Shown here: positions 54,562 to 63,337 of the stretch, piece by piece
Layout: each line of letters begins with the position of its first letter
Numbering within the stretch: position 1 is the stretch's first letter
Translations under genes and position numbers: made by a program
The notes under the pieces: generated by a model
Told to the model about the DNA's origin: nothing
What the model saw: the letters and a program-made list of their open reading frames with translations, nothing else
Databases searched by the model: none
From: Bacteroidales bacterium
GTDB taxonomy: Bacteria > Bacteroidota > Bacteroidia > Bacteroidales > VadinHA17
NCBI GenBank assembly: GCA_016715075.1
Contig: JADKBK010000001.1
Location: 372,001 to 436,000, forward strand
Direction of reading: 5' to 3'
DNA length: 64,000 nucleotides

Positions 54562-55593
54562 ATGAACAAATTTAACCGCAGGGATTTTGTAAAGACAGCT
54601 TCCATAGGAGGGATCTCCATTGGAATGGCAGGCAGATTTCAACCACTCTTTGCCGGTAACAGTCCAGAAGGGGGTAAAGTAGGTATTATCGGACTTGATA
54701 CTTCGCACAGCGTGGCTTTCACAAAAGCGCTTAACAGTCCGGATGCAGGGTCCGGGTTTGAAGGTTTTAAAATTGTTGCTGCATATCCCAAAGGCAGCAA
54801 TGATATTAAATCGAGTGTCGACAGGATTCCCGGTTATACGGAGGAAGTCAGAAATCTTGGTGTTGAGATAACAAACTCGATTGATGAACTCCTTGCCAGG
54901 GTCGATTTCGTTTTGCTTGAAACAAATGATGGACGACTCCATCTCGATCAGGCCATCCAGGTTATGAAAGCCGGCAAAAGAATGTTTATTGATAAGCCGG
55001 TTGCCGCTTCACTCTCAGATGCAATTTCTATATACAGAGCGGCTGAATATTATAAGGTTCCGGTCTTTTCATCCTCTTCACTGAGGTATATTTCTGAAAT
55101 AGCTGATATTAATAGTGGCAAGATAGGCAAGGTGCTTGGAGCTGATACTTTTAGTCCGGCCTCAATAGAAAAAACACACCCGGATCTCTTCTGGTATGGA
55201 ATACATGGTGTAGAATCGCTGTTTTCCGTAATGGGAAAAGGCTGTAAGAGCGTCTCCCGGATCTATACCGAAAAAACAGATGTCGTTATTGGTATGTGGA
55301 ACGATGACCGGATCGGTACTTTCCGTGGTACCCGGTCGGGAAAAGCCGGATTCGGGGGTACTGCGTACGGAGAGACAGGTATTCTGACCCTTGGCGATTA
55401 CCAGGGTTATAACCCACTGCTTGTTAAGATCATTGAGTTTTTCAAAACCGGTGTAGTGCCGGTATCTGCTGAAGAAACCATAGAAATATTTGCTTTCATG
55501 ACTGCAGCAGAAGAAAGTAAGTATAAAGGCGGAATTGCTGTGGAAACAGAGAGCGTTATGAAAAAGGCGCTGGCCGAAGCTAAAACATTTTGA
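54562..55593 (+). CDS. Tat-exported Gfo/Idh/MocA-family oxidoreductase (B), variant cofactor loop
   Basis: The start at 54562 gives MNKFNRRDFVKTASIGGISIGMAG, a twin-arginine signal; the longer frame adds 26 unlikely residues. The mature protein of about 320 residues is shorter than the other copies. The nucleotide loop reads VGIIGLDTSHSVAFTKAL, so the usual GxGxxG is replaced, and the lysine motif is FIDKPVA in place of EKP. ETNDGRLHLDQAIQVMKAGK follows the family pattern. The altered loop may change cofactor binding or mean that the cofactor is not used. It is divergent from copy A. Confidence 0.82.
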   Translation: MNKFNRRDFVKTASIGGISIGMAGRFQPLFAGNSPEGGKVGIIGLDTSHSVAFTKALNSPDAGSGFEGFKIVAAYPKGSNDIKSSVDRIPGYTEEVRNLGVEITNSIDELLARVDFVLLETNDGRLHLDQAIQVMKAGKRMFIDKPVAASLSDAISIYRAAEYYKVPVFSSSSLRYISEIADINSGKIGKVLGADTFSPASIEKTHPDLFWYGIHGVESLFSVMGKGCKSVSRIYTEKTDVVIGMWNDDRIGTFRGTRSGKAGFGGTAYGETGILTLGDYQGYNPLLVKIIEFFKTGVVPVSAEETIEIFAFMTAAEESKYKGGIAVETESVMKKALAEAKTF

Positions 55594-55600
55594 TTTACCT

Positions 55601-55712
55601 CAGCCCTGCAGTCTGGCTCTTCGCTATATTTGCCCACCGGGCAAATATTTAACGCTCAGCCCTGCAGTCCGGCTCTTCGCTATATTTGCCCACCGGGCAA
55701 ATATTTAACGCT
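55601..55712. repeat. Two tandem 56-bp repeats with an internal palindrome
   Basis: Copies at 55601-55656 and 55657-55712 differ at one base, and a third begins but stops after seven bases. Each holds the inverted repeat ATATTTGCCC-ACC-GGGCAAATAT. Read on the minus strand, each unit begins TGAGCG, and the first TGA is the stop of the coiled-coil gene when its frame is corrected. The array lies between two convergent genes. Confidence 0.93.
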
Positions 55713-56328
55713 CAGCCCCCTTTTAGTCTTTTCAATTCATTGAAATGATCCATCGACATCTTTTCACGGGCCTCCCTTGACGTTTTGCGGTATGCCTCAA
55801 ATTCTCCTTTAGTTCGGCTAATTCTTTGTTAATCTGACGTATAGAGTATAAGTTCTTTTTAAAGACCAGGAATCCAAAAGCCAGAATAACTGCCAGTCCG
55901 GCTACTATCAGCCACATGATGCTGTTATAACTGGTTTTATTAACTTCTATACCCAAAATGCTGATACTGTTTTTTGTCCGTGTTACCTCCTCCAGAGCGG
56001 CTTTTTCACTCTCCAGATGAGTACTTAATGAATCGATTGTATGATTCAGTGCTGTTACTGAATTATTAAGTATAAGAATGGTGTTGTTTGCCTTTGAAAG
56101 GGTATCTTTAATATTCCCTTTTACCTTCTGAAACATATCCTCCCGGATAGCTCTGTAAAACTCATAGATTTTTGTTCGCTCCTCCAGATAGTCCAATTGA
56201 TCTTTCAGACTGCTTTTAAGCAGCACATCAGGCATGGGTGTTGCCTGTCCGTTTACCTGAAATAGAATCACTGTCAGAAAAACAACAGTCAATAAAGATC
56301 TCGGATGAGATTTATTAATTTTTTCCAT
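55712..56328 (-). pseudogene. Membrane-anchored coiled-coil protein, frameshifted near the C terminus
   Basis: From the ATG at 56328 the protein has a signal sequence (LLTVVFLTVILFQVNGQ) and a helical, heptad-rich region (about residues 45-125, including NSVTALNHTIDSLSTHLESEKAALEEV). A single transmembrane helix follows (IMWLIVAGLAVILAFGFLVF), then a short basic tail. As written the tail ends at 55732 with RRPVKRCRW-like residues. A +1 correction near 55800 (an AA pair) gives FEAYRKTSREAREKMSMDHF and a stop at 55712. The topology is periplasmic coiled coil with a cytoplasmic tail. I do not recognise a function. Confidence 0.7.
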
Positions 56329-56496
56329 GATTGATACTAAATAAAGGTGATTTTCTCCCAACTATATATATAAACGTGTAAGTTAATTTAAAATTGTAAT
56401 TTAAAAAAGAGTAAATTTATGATATTTTCAATGCACAGGATGTTGGTTTGGATTGAAAGTATTTAGTATTCAATAAATTATAAAAAAATATGTGAA

Positions 56497-57867
56497 ATGA
56501 CAAAGAGACGGGATTTTATCAAAAAAAGTATCCTGGGTACTGCCGGCATAACGATAGGCGGCATGGGATTCAGTGCGGGTTCATATAATTCAATAGTCGG
56601 AGCAAATGACCGATTATTTCTCGCAGTAGTAGGAATCAGAGGACAGGGTGGATCTCATATCGAAAGCTGGTGCGAACTTACGGAGAACAGGAATATAAGG
56701 CTAAAGACATTATGTGATGTCGATGAACAATACTATGCGGAGAAATCAAAAATTGTGTATGACAAAACTGGTATAAAGCCTGTCACCGAGTGGGATATGC
56801 GAAAGGTTTTTGATGACAAGGAGATAAATGCAGTCTCTTTTGCAGTCCCGAATCACTGGCATGCACTCGGAACAATCTGGGCCTGTCAGGCCGGAAAGCA
56901 TGTTTACGTTGAAAAACCTGCGTCTCATAATATATTTGAAGGCAGGAAGATGATTGAGGCATCCAGGAAGTATAATGTAAGGGTACAGACAGGGTTTCAG
57001 AACCGTTCCATTTCAAATGTAATGGATGCTATGAAATTTCTTCATGATGGAGGGATAGGCACTGTTTATATGGCTAAGGGAATGTGTTATAAACCCCGTG
57101 AATCATTCGGGGTTGTCAAAGACAGCGCTCCCCCTGCCACCCTTCATTACGACAGGTGGCTCGGACCTGCCCCATACCGTCCCTATAATGAAAAGCATGT
57201 CCATTATAACTGGCACTGGTTCTGGGCAACAGGTAATGGTGATACCGGGAACCAGGGGCCTCACCAGTTCGATCTGGCCCGCTGGGGTCTTAACAAGAAT
57301 GAGCATCCTGTATCGGTATTTTCAACAGGAGGTATCTTTGGAATTAATCCTGAGGAGTGCGAACAGGAAACTCCCAACACTCAGACGTCAGTTTTCAAAT
57401 ACAGAGACGGAAAAATTCTCGAATTTGAAACAAGGGGGAGATTCACAAATGCAGAATCGAGCCTTGATATCCGGATCGGAAATATTTTTTATGGCACTGA
57501 AGGATATCTTGAACTCAATGATGAAACATGGAAGGCTTTCAGGAAAAGAGAGAAAGAGCCTTTTGCAGGTTCTGCAACAACTGAGAAGAAACAGGCGGAT
57601 TCAAAATATCTTGCTGCACCCGGTGGAACTGAACACTATGCAAACTTTATTGACGCAATAAGAGCCGGGAACAATGAAGCCCTGCACTGTGATATAATTG
57701 ATGGGTTTTACTCCTCATCCCTGCCTCATCTTGCAAATATCTCATACAGACTCGGCAGGGAACTGAAATTCATGGGTGATTATGAAAAGTTCGTTAATGA
57801 TCCTGAAGCCGATGCAATGCTTTCGAGGTTCTATCGCAAACCGTATGTGATAGGTGATGAGATATAG
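56497..57867 (+). CDS. Tat-exported Gfo/Idh/MocA-family oxidoreductase (C)
   Basis: The N terminus TKRRDFIKKSILGTAGITIGG is a twin-arginine signal. The nucleotide-binding region reads LAVVGIRGQGGSHIE, followed by AVPNHWHALGTIWACQAGKHVYVEKPAS with the catalytic-type lysine. The C-terminal domain has WLGPAPYRPYNEKHVHYNWHWFWATGNGDTGNQGPHQFDLARW, a His- and Trp-rich stretch typical of exported members. The length is 456 residues. It is followed at 46 bp by the SGNH hydrolase and is probably in one transcript with it. Confidence 0.88.
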   Translation: MTKRRDFIKKSILGTAGITIGGMGFSAGSYNSIVGANDRLFLAVVGIRGQGGSHIESWCELTENRNIRLKTLCDVDEQYYAEKSKIVYDKTGIKPVTEWDMRKVFDDKEINAVSFAVPNHWHALGTIWACQAGKHVYVEKPASHNIFEGRKMIEASRKYNVRVQTGFQNRSISNVMDAMKFLHDGGIGTVYMAKGMCYKPRESFGVVKDSAPPATLHYDRWLGPAPYRPYNEKHVHYNWHWFWATGNGDTGNQGPHQFDLARWGLNKNEHPVSVFSTGGIFGINPEECEQETPNTQTSVFKYRDGKILEFETRGRFTNAESSLDIRIGNIFYGTEGYLELNDETWKAFRKREKEPFAGSATTEKKQADSKYLAAPGGTEHYANFIDAIRAGNNEALHCDIIDGFYSSSLPHLANISYRLGRELKFMGDYEKFVNDPEADAMLSRFYRKPYVIGDEI

Positions 57868-57913
57868 AATTCAATTCATTTTAAAAGTAATTACATAATA
57901 ATGATAAATTAAC

Positions 57914-58678
57914 ATGCAATTCAAATATTATAACAACCGCAGGAATTTCATAAGAAAGGCAGCCATGGGAAGCTTAATGGCACTGAGCATACCTGAGATA
58001 GTAGCAGCATCTTTCTCCCCTGGAGAGGTTAAAAAAATAATCCCTGGTAAAGGGAATGTGATTCTTTTTCAGGGTGATTCAATAACAGATGCAGGACGGA
58101 ACAGGGATGATAACAGCTTTAACAATCCTGTTGCACTGGGATCAGGTTACGCCATGCTTGCAGGGGCTGCACTTCTTGAGAAATATTCCGGGCTGGATCT
58201 TAAAATTCATAATAAAGGAATCTCGGGGAACAAGGTATATCAGCTGGCAGAGCGCTGGGATAAGGACTGTCTTGATCTTAAGCCCGATATTCTGAGTATA
58301 CTTATAGGGGTGAACGATATCTGGCATAAGCTGAATGGCGACTATAAAGGGACTGTTGATATTTACAGGAATGATTATATCGCTCTTCTTGACAGTACAA
58401 GGAAAGCTCTTCCGGATGTGAAATTAGTTATCTGTGAGCCATTTGCAGTTCCTGAAATACAGGCAGTGGATGACAAATGGTACCCTGAGTTTTACAGTTA
58501 CCAGAAGGCCGCAAGAGAGATTGCGGATAAATTCGGAGCTCTCTTTATTCCTTATCAGAAGATCTTTGATGAGGCACAGAAGCAGGCGCCAGGTTCATAC
58601 TGGACACCCGACGGTGTTCATCCTTCCCTTGCCGGAGCGCAGCTTATGGCATCAGCCTGGCTGGAAGTTGTTAAATAA
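57914..58678 (+). CDS. Tat-exported SGNH/GDSL-family esterase
   Basis: The N terminus YYNNRRNFIRKAAMGSLMALS is a twin-arginine signal. The SGNH blocks are all present: GDSITDAGRN with the nucleophile Ser near residue 56, the Gly of NKGISGNKV, the Asn of LIGVNDIW, and the Asp-His pair in TPDGVHPSLAG. At 254 residues it is a compact deacetylase-type enzyme that probably removes acetyl or other acyl groups from sugars in the periplasm. It sits between oxidoreductase C and the SASA-type acetylesterase. Confidence 0.9.
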   Translation: MQFKYYNNRRNFIRKAAMGSLMALSIPEIVAASFSPGEVKKIIPGKGNVILFQGDSITDAGRNRDDNSFNNPVALGSGYAMLAGAALLEKYSGLDLKIHNKGISGNKVYQLAERWDKDCLDLKPDILSILIGVNDIWHKLNGDYKGTVDIYRNDYIALLDSTRKALPDVKLVICEPFAVPEIQAVDDKWYPEFYSYQKAAREIADKFGALFIPYQKIFDEAQKQAPGSYWTPDGVHPSLAGAQLMASAWLEVVK

Positions 58679-58683
58679 CCTTC

Positions 58684-58750
58684 GGGTGAGTCTTCGTGTC
58701 TTTGCATCTTGTTGGCAAAAAAAGAATAAACAACAGAGACCCAAAAAGCG
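58684..58750. repeat. Degenerate word repeat after the SGNH gene
   Basis: GAGTCTTCGTGTCTTTGCATCTTGTTGG-type words on the left are weakly mirrored by ACAACAGAGACCCAAAAAG on the right across an A-tract. It begins about five bases after the stop codon. It resembles the other post-stop elements in position and layout, but pairing is poor. Confidence 0.4.
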
Positions 58751-58807
58751 CCTGACAGTAAAAACAATAATAACTGGAATTTCAATTAGCTAACTAATTA
58801 AATATAT

Positions 58808-60229
58808 ATGAAACGAATCTTTTCATCTCTCACAGCAGTATTGACAGTACTATTTGTCACATCAAACTCTCTTTTCGGAGAGGTAAAACTGCCGGCTATT
58901 TTCGGTGACAATATGGTACTGCAGCAGAAGACCGATGCCGCTATTTGGGGAACTGCCGCAAACAGCTCCACAGTGAAGGTCATTACCTCATGGAACACAA
59001 AAATGTACACTGTCAAAGCAGGTACTGACGGCAAATGGAAAGTAAAAGTTGCCACACCTTCTGCAGGGGGTCCTTATGAAATATCCATTAGTGACGGAAA
59101 AACACTGAAGTTAAAGAATGTCCTGATAGGAGAAGTATGGGTTTGTTCAGGCCAGTCTAATATGGAGATGCCTGTTAAGGGATATTTTAATCAGCCGGTT
59201 ACAGGCTCCAATGATGCGATAACAACATCTTCTAATCCCGGCATCCGTATGTTTACAGTCAGGAAGGCCACAAGTCTTCAGCCGGTTGATGATTTTACAG
59301 GCAGCTGGCAGCTTTGTGAACCCGAAAATGTCAGCGAATTCAGTGCAACAGGTTATTTTTTCGGACTATATCTCAATAAAATCTTAAATGTACCCGTCGG
59401 TCTTATAAACACAAGCTGGGGTGGTACACGAATCGAGCCATGGATCAGTGAAAGCGGAATCAAAAAATTCAGTTTTGTCACACTTCCTGACAAAAACCAG
59501 CAGGGCACTCTTTCACCCCAGACTCCTACTGTTCTTTTCAATGCTATGGTTAATCCTATGGTTGGTTATGGCATTAAGGGGGCAATCTGGTACCAGGGAG
59601 AATCCAACAGGAATGAGGCTGACAAATATGTATCATTGCTGCCCGGGCTTGTTGAGAACTGGAGAGCTTTATGGGAAGTCGGGGATTTTTCATTCTACTA
59701 TGTGCAGATTGCTCCCTTTGATTACGGAACAGGAGGGCTGAATTCGGCCTGGCTAAGGGAAGCGCAGCTGAAGGCATCGACAGCAATTCCGGGGATTGGT
59801 ATGGCTTGCATAATGGATCTGGGTGAAAAGGATAATATTCATCCTGCGGATAAAAAAACCGGATCCGAACGTCTTGCACTTCTTGCGCTTGCAAAAACTT
59901 ATGGCAGGAACGGATTTGCATTCTCAGGTCCTGTGCTTAAGGATATGAAAGTGGAAGGACCTGTTGTAAAACTGACTTTCAATTTTGCAGCCAACGGACT
60001 TACCTCCTTTGGAAAGGAATTGTCGTGTTTTGAGGTGGCTGGTTCAAATAAAAGGTTCTCTCCTGCGAAAGCTTTTATTACAGATGAAGGGATAACTCTC
60101 ATGTGCCCATATGTAAATGACCCTGTAGCAGTAAGATATGCTTTCAAGGATTTTATTGTCGGCGATCTTTTCAATACTGAAGGACTACCCGCTTCATCTT
60201 TCCGCACCGATGACTGGGCTGCAGAGTGA
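58808..60229 (+). CDS. Sialate O-acetylesterase-family (SASA) protein
   Basis: The 473-residue protein has a signal peptide ending near SLFGE and the family start VKLPAIFGDNMVLQQ. It has an N-terminal Ig-like domain with WGTAANSSTVKV and then the SASA catalytic domain with WVCSGQSNMEMPV (Ser near residue 115), GLINTSWGGTRIEPW, GAIWYQGESN and the Asp-His pair in NIHPADKKTGSERL. It should remove O-acetyl groups from sialic acid or from acetylated xylan-type sugars. Together with the SGNH enzyme and the esterases, it points to acetylated polysaccharide as the target of this island. Confidence 0.92.
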   Translation: MKRIFSSLTAVLTVLFVTSNSLFGEVKLPAIFGDNMVLQQKTDAAIWGTAANSSTVKVITSWNTKMYTVKAGTDGKWKVKVATPSAGGPYEISISDGKTLKLKNVLIGEVWVCSGQSNMEMPVKGYFNQPVTGSNDAITTSSNPGIRMFTVRKATSLQPVDDFTGSWQLCEPENVSEFSATGYFFGLYLNKILNVPVGLINTSWGGTRIEPWISESGIKKFSFVTLPDKNQQGTLSPQTPTVLFNAMVNPMVGYGIKGAIWYQGESNRNEADKYVSLLPGLVENWRALWEVGDFSFYYVQIAPFDYGTGGLNSAWLREAQLKASTAIPGIGMACIMDLGEKDNIHPADKKTGSERLALLALAKTYGRNGFAFSGPVLKDMKVEGPVVKLTFNFAANGLTSFGKELSCFEVAGSNKRFSPAKAFITDEGITLMCPYVNDPVAVRYAFKDFIVGDLFNTEGLPASSFRTDDWAAE

Positions 60230-60279
60230 TTTCATTGAATTGCCAACTGCATTATAGCGCTGTTGAAAAAGATCATTTC

Positions 60280-60385
60280 TACCCCCAAACCCCCCAGGGG
60301 GGGCTTCTGAATCACTTTATTTCGATAAGTCCCCTGGGGGTCCCGATAGCTTCCAGATAGCTATCGGGAGGGATAGGGGTGTCAC
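60280..60385. repeat. CCCCC/GGGGG palindromes and an 11-bp terminator-like hairpin
   Basis: ACCCCCAAACCCCCCAGGGGGGG and CCCCTGGGGG pieces pair with each other across 60283-60340. A perfect inverted repeat TCCCGATAGCT / AGCTATCGGGA with a seven-base loop lies at 60341-60369. There is no U-tract directly after it. The element fills the gap between the acetylesterase and oxidoreductase D. Confidence 0.8.
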
Positions 60386-60467
60386 AAACGAAATTTACTT
60401 CTTCAACAGTTCACAACTTATCTTTTACTTGACTACTGATTTAATACGAAACCAATACATTTCAAAA

Positions 60468-61829
60468 ATGATGCAAGGTAAATCATCCAAACCAATCAGC
60501 AGGAGAGGGTTCATAGAAACCTCAACTGTGGCGCTGGCGGGTCTGACTATTGTTCCCAGCCATGCTGTTTCAGGATTAGGGCACAAAACCCCAAGTGATA
60601 AACTGAATCTTGCCGGTGTAGGAATTGCAGGCATGGGCCGTGTTAACCTGGAAAATGTTGCCAAAACAGAGAATATTGTGGCACTGTGCGACGTTGACTG
60701 GAGGGAGCCGACAATGAAAATATTTAAAACCTATCCCGGAGCGAAACAATATAAGGACTTTCGTGTAATGCTCGACAAACAGAAAGATATCGATGGTGTA
60801 ATTATAGCTACTCCTGATCACACTCATGCGGTTATCAGCATGGAATCGATGAAAAGAGGGAAGCATGTATATACACAAAAGCCTCTGACCCATAGTGTAT
60901 TTGAAGCTAAAGAGCTTGCTAAGGCTGCAAAACAATACAAGGTTGCCAGTCAGATGGGTAACCAGGGTCAGGCAAGCGATGGTCCGAGACGTCTCAGAGA
61001 AATGATCTGGGATGGCGTGATAGGACCTGTTCGTGAAGTTCACGTCTGGACCGATCGTCCAAATAATGGATTGTTAAAGACCTACTGGCCCCAGGGTGTA
61101 GCCCGTCCAAAAGATACACATCCGACGCCTGCTGAGCTTGACTGGGATCTCTTTACCGGACCAGCTCCGATGCGTCCTTATAATCCGGCTTATCACCCCT
61201 TCAGCTGGAGGGGATGGTGGGACTATGGAACCGGCGCACTTGGCGATATAGGATGCCATTCACTTGATCCCATATTCAGGGCTTTGAAGCTTAAATATCC
61301 GATTTCAGTTCAGGCGGTATCAACTCTTGTCAATCTGGAGACCTATCCTTCAGGGTCTATCGTCAGATACGAGTTTCCTGCACGGGGAGATATGCCGGCT
61401 GTTACACTCACCTGGTATGACGGAGGACTTCGTCCGCTGCTGATGAAGGAGATGGAAGAGGGAATGCAGATGGGCAGCGGAGGCACACTCTATGTAGGGG
61501 ATAAAGGAATGATACTTGATGATAAAATACTTCCGAAATCACTGAGGGAGTCATATAAAGCTCCGGCTCCTTCCATCCCTTCTTCTCCTGGTCATGAAGA
61601 GGAGTGGATACGTGCCTGTAAAGGCGGAGAACCGGGCGGATCCGATTTCGAATGGGCAGGCCCTCTCACTGAAACCGTACTGCTGGGAAATATTGTTTTA
61701 AGAAGCGAATTAAAGGAAAAGCTAAGCGGACTGATCCTGCAATGGGATCCTGAGAAATTCAGCTTCACTAACCTTCCTGAGGCAAATAAGTTCCTGCATA
61801 CAGAGTACAGGAAAGGCTGGAGCCTTTAA
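60468..61829 (+). CDS. Tat-exported Gfo/Idh/MocA-family oxidoreductase (D)
   Basis: The start at the ATGATG of 60468 gives SSKPISRRGFIETSTVALAGLTIV, a twin-arginine signal; the longer frame begins with TTG in the repeat. The Rossmann domain reads LAGVGIAGMGRVNLE and ATPDHTHAVIS, and the lysine motif is HVYTQKPLTH, with Gln in place of the usual Glu before Lys-Pro. The C-terminal part has WDLFTGPAPMRPYNPAYHPFSWRGWWDYGTGALGDIGCHSLDP. Related exported proteins are abundant in Bacteroidota and Planctomycetota. The substrate is unknown. Confidence 0.88.
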   Translation: MMQGKSSKPISRRGFIETSTVALAGLTIVPSHAVSGLGHKTPSDKLNLAGVGIAGMGRVNLENVAKTENIVALCDVDWREPTMKIFKTYPGAKQYKDFRVMLDKQKDIDGVIIATPDHTHAVISMESMKRGKHVYTQKPLTHSVFEAKELAKAAKQYKVASQMGNQGQASDGPRRLREMIWDGVIGPVREVHVWTDRPNNGLLKTYWPQGVARPKDTHPTPAELDWDLFTGPAPMRPYNPAYHPFSWRGWWDYGTGALGDIGCHSLDPIFRALKLKYPISVQAVSTLVNLETYPSGSIVRYEFPARGDMPAVTLTWYDGGLRPLLMKEMEEGMQMGSGGTLYVGDKGMILDDKILPKSLRESYKAPAPSIPSSPGHEEEWIRACKGGEPGGSDFEWAGPLTETVLLGNIVLRSELKEKLSGLILQWDPEKFSFTNLPEANKFLHTEYRKGWSL

Positions 61830-61957
61830 TTGCCTGAGAGGGTAGTGCTTCTTTTGTAATAAATTATTGAAAATCAGACAGGAAAAGAAGTCTTTTTGAG
61901 AGGGTTATGGCATGATTGTTGCGCCGTATTTAATACTAACCCTTGAAAGTCAAATAA

Positions 61958-63325
61958 ATGAGAACCTTTTTCTGTCTGGTTTGTTTATTATTGTTATTTA
62001 ACAGTAATTCAGTAAGTTATTCTCAGAAACTCTCCTATGGGATCTATAGCGGAGTCAACTTTTCGGATATACATGGCCAGGATAATTACGGACGCTGGTA
62101 TCATAAACCGGGGCCTGTGCAGGGCATATCACTGGAATACTCATTCAACAGGTATCTTGGTATTCAGACCGGATTGAATTTCAGTACAATTTATTACGAA
62201 GCCAAAACCTATAATAATGGATATATAAACTTTTATCCCCTCAATTCATATCCATATCCATATCCTTTTCCTGATTTTTATAGTACACGGAAGATGGATT
62301 TCAGTTTCCTCAGGGTTCCGCTTCTTCTGAACTTTTCCATTCCCTCGGCGCTTCGTTTTGATCTTAAAGCCGGCTTGTTCTATTCATATTTAACTAATAG
62401 CAGTATCAGTAACCCTTATGAGTATCCTGATCCTGTTAAAAATGATCTTGGTTATATCTTCTCCTCTGTGATATCATGCCCCCAGAGTGATAATTTCAGG
62501 GCATCATTAAGCATCGGATATTCGAAAGGGTGGCATTAGATCTTTGATAACGCGAATCTTAAACACGGATCATCTGAGTTTGCACTCGGCCTTACATATA
62601 ATGGGTTCCTGAATAAGAAGAAGTCACCGGCAGAAACAAAACATACCCCGGATACCTTAAAGAGAAAACTTACTCTTGAATTTCAGGGAGGCATCAATCT
62701 GTCATGGATTGCCAAACAGACGGATAAGGAAAATTATTCGTCAATAATGGGGCCCTCTGTCGGATTCATTCTCGACTACAGACTTGACAAAAATACTTCT
62801 CTTCAGACAGGCATATCATTTGAACGTAAAGGATACTCCTTCAGAGATTCAAGTACAATCTTTTATTTGAGCTATAAGAAGGGAAGCCCTGTTTATGATG
62901 TGGATTCAAGACTCGAAATTGATTATATAGTAATTCCGCTTTTATTGAATTTCAATATCGGAAAATCACTGTTTTTTAACACAGGCCCATGGGTGGGGCT
63001 GCAAATTAATTCCAGCTGTACAGGCACTGCTTATGACGAGTCCAATTCGGGGTCCGGCTATATACTCAGGAAAACGGTTATCTACAACGATATGGAGAGG
63101 ATTATAAGGGATAATGATGCCGGATGGATATTCAGCGGAGGAGTTTCTCTGCCGCTGAAAAATAATTACAGGGCAACAATTTCTCTCAGGTATAGTACAG
63201 GATTTGTAAATGTTTTTGACCAGAAGACAGCAGGTTATAATCAATACGGAGCACCCGATCTGTCAATAAAGAATGGTACTGTCTCATTCCTGATAGGGTT
63301 GAAGATCCCCCAGTCTGCATATTAA
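61958..63325 (+). pseudogene. PorT-like outer-membrane beta-barrel protein with two barrel-like halves, in-frame TAG
   Basis: The frame is continuous from the ATG at 61958 to 63325 (455 codons) except for a TAG at 62537-62539, where a sense codon such as GAG or CAG would join GYSKGWH to IFDNANLKHGS. It has a signal peptide ending near SYSQ. Each half has the barrel pattern of alternating aromatic and polar residues: SYGIYSGVNFSDIHG with LGIQTGLNF, and GPSVGFILDYRLDKNTSLQTGISFERKGYSF. The two halves look like a tandem duplication of an outer_membrane-beta-barrel domain. It could be a porin or structural protein of the outer membrane. The stop may be an error. Confidence 0.78.
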
Positions 63326-63337
63326 AATTGACTACCG

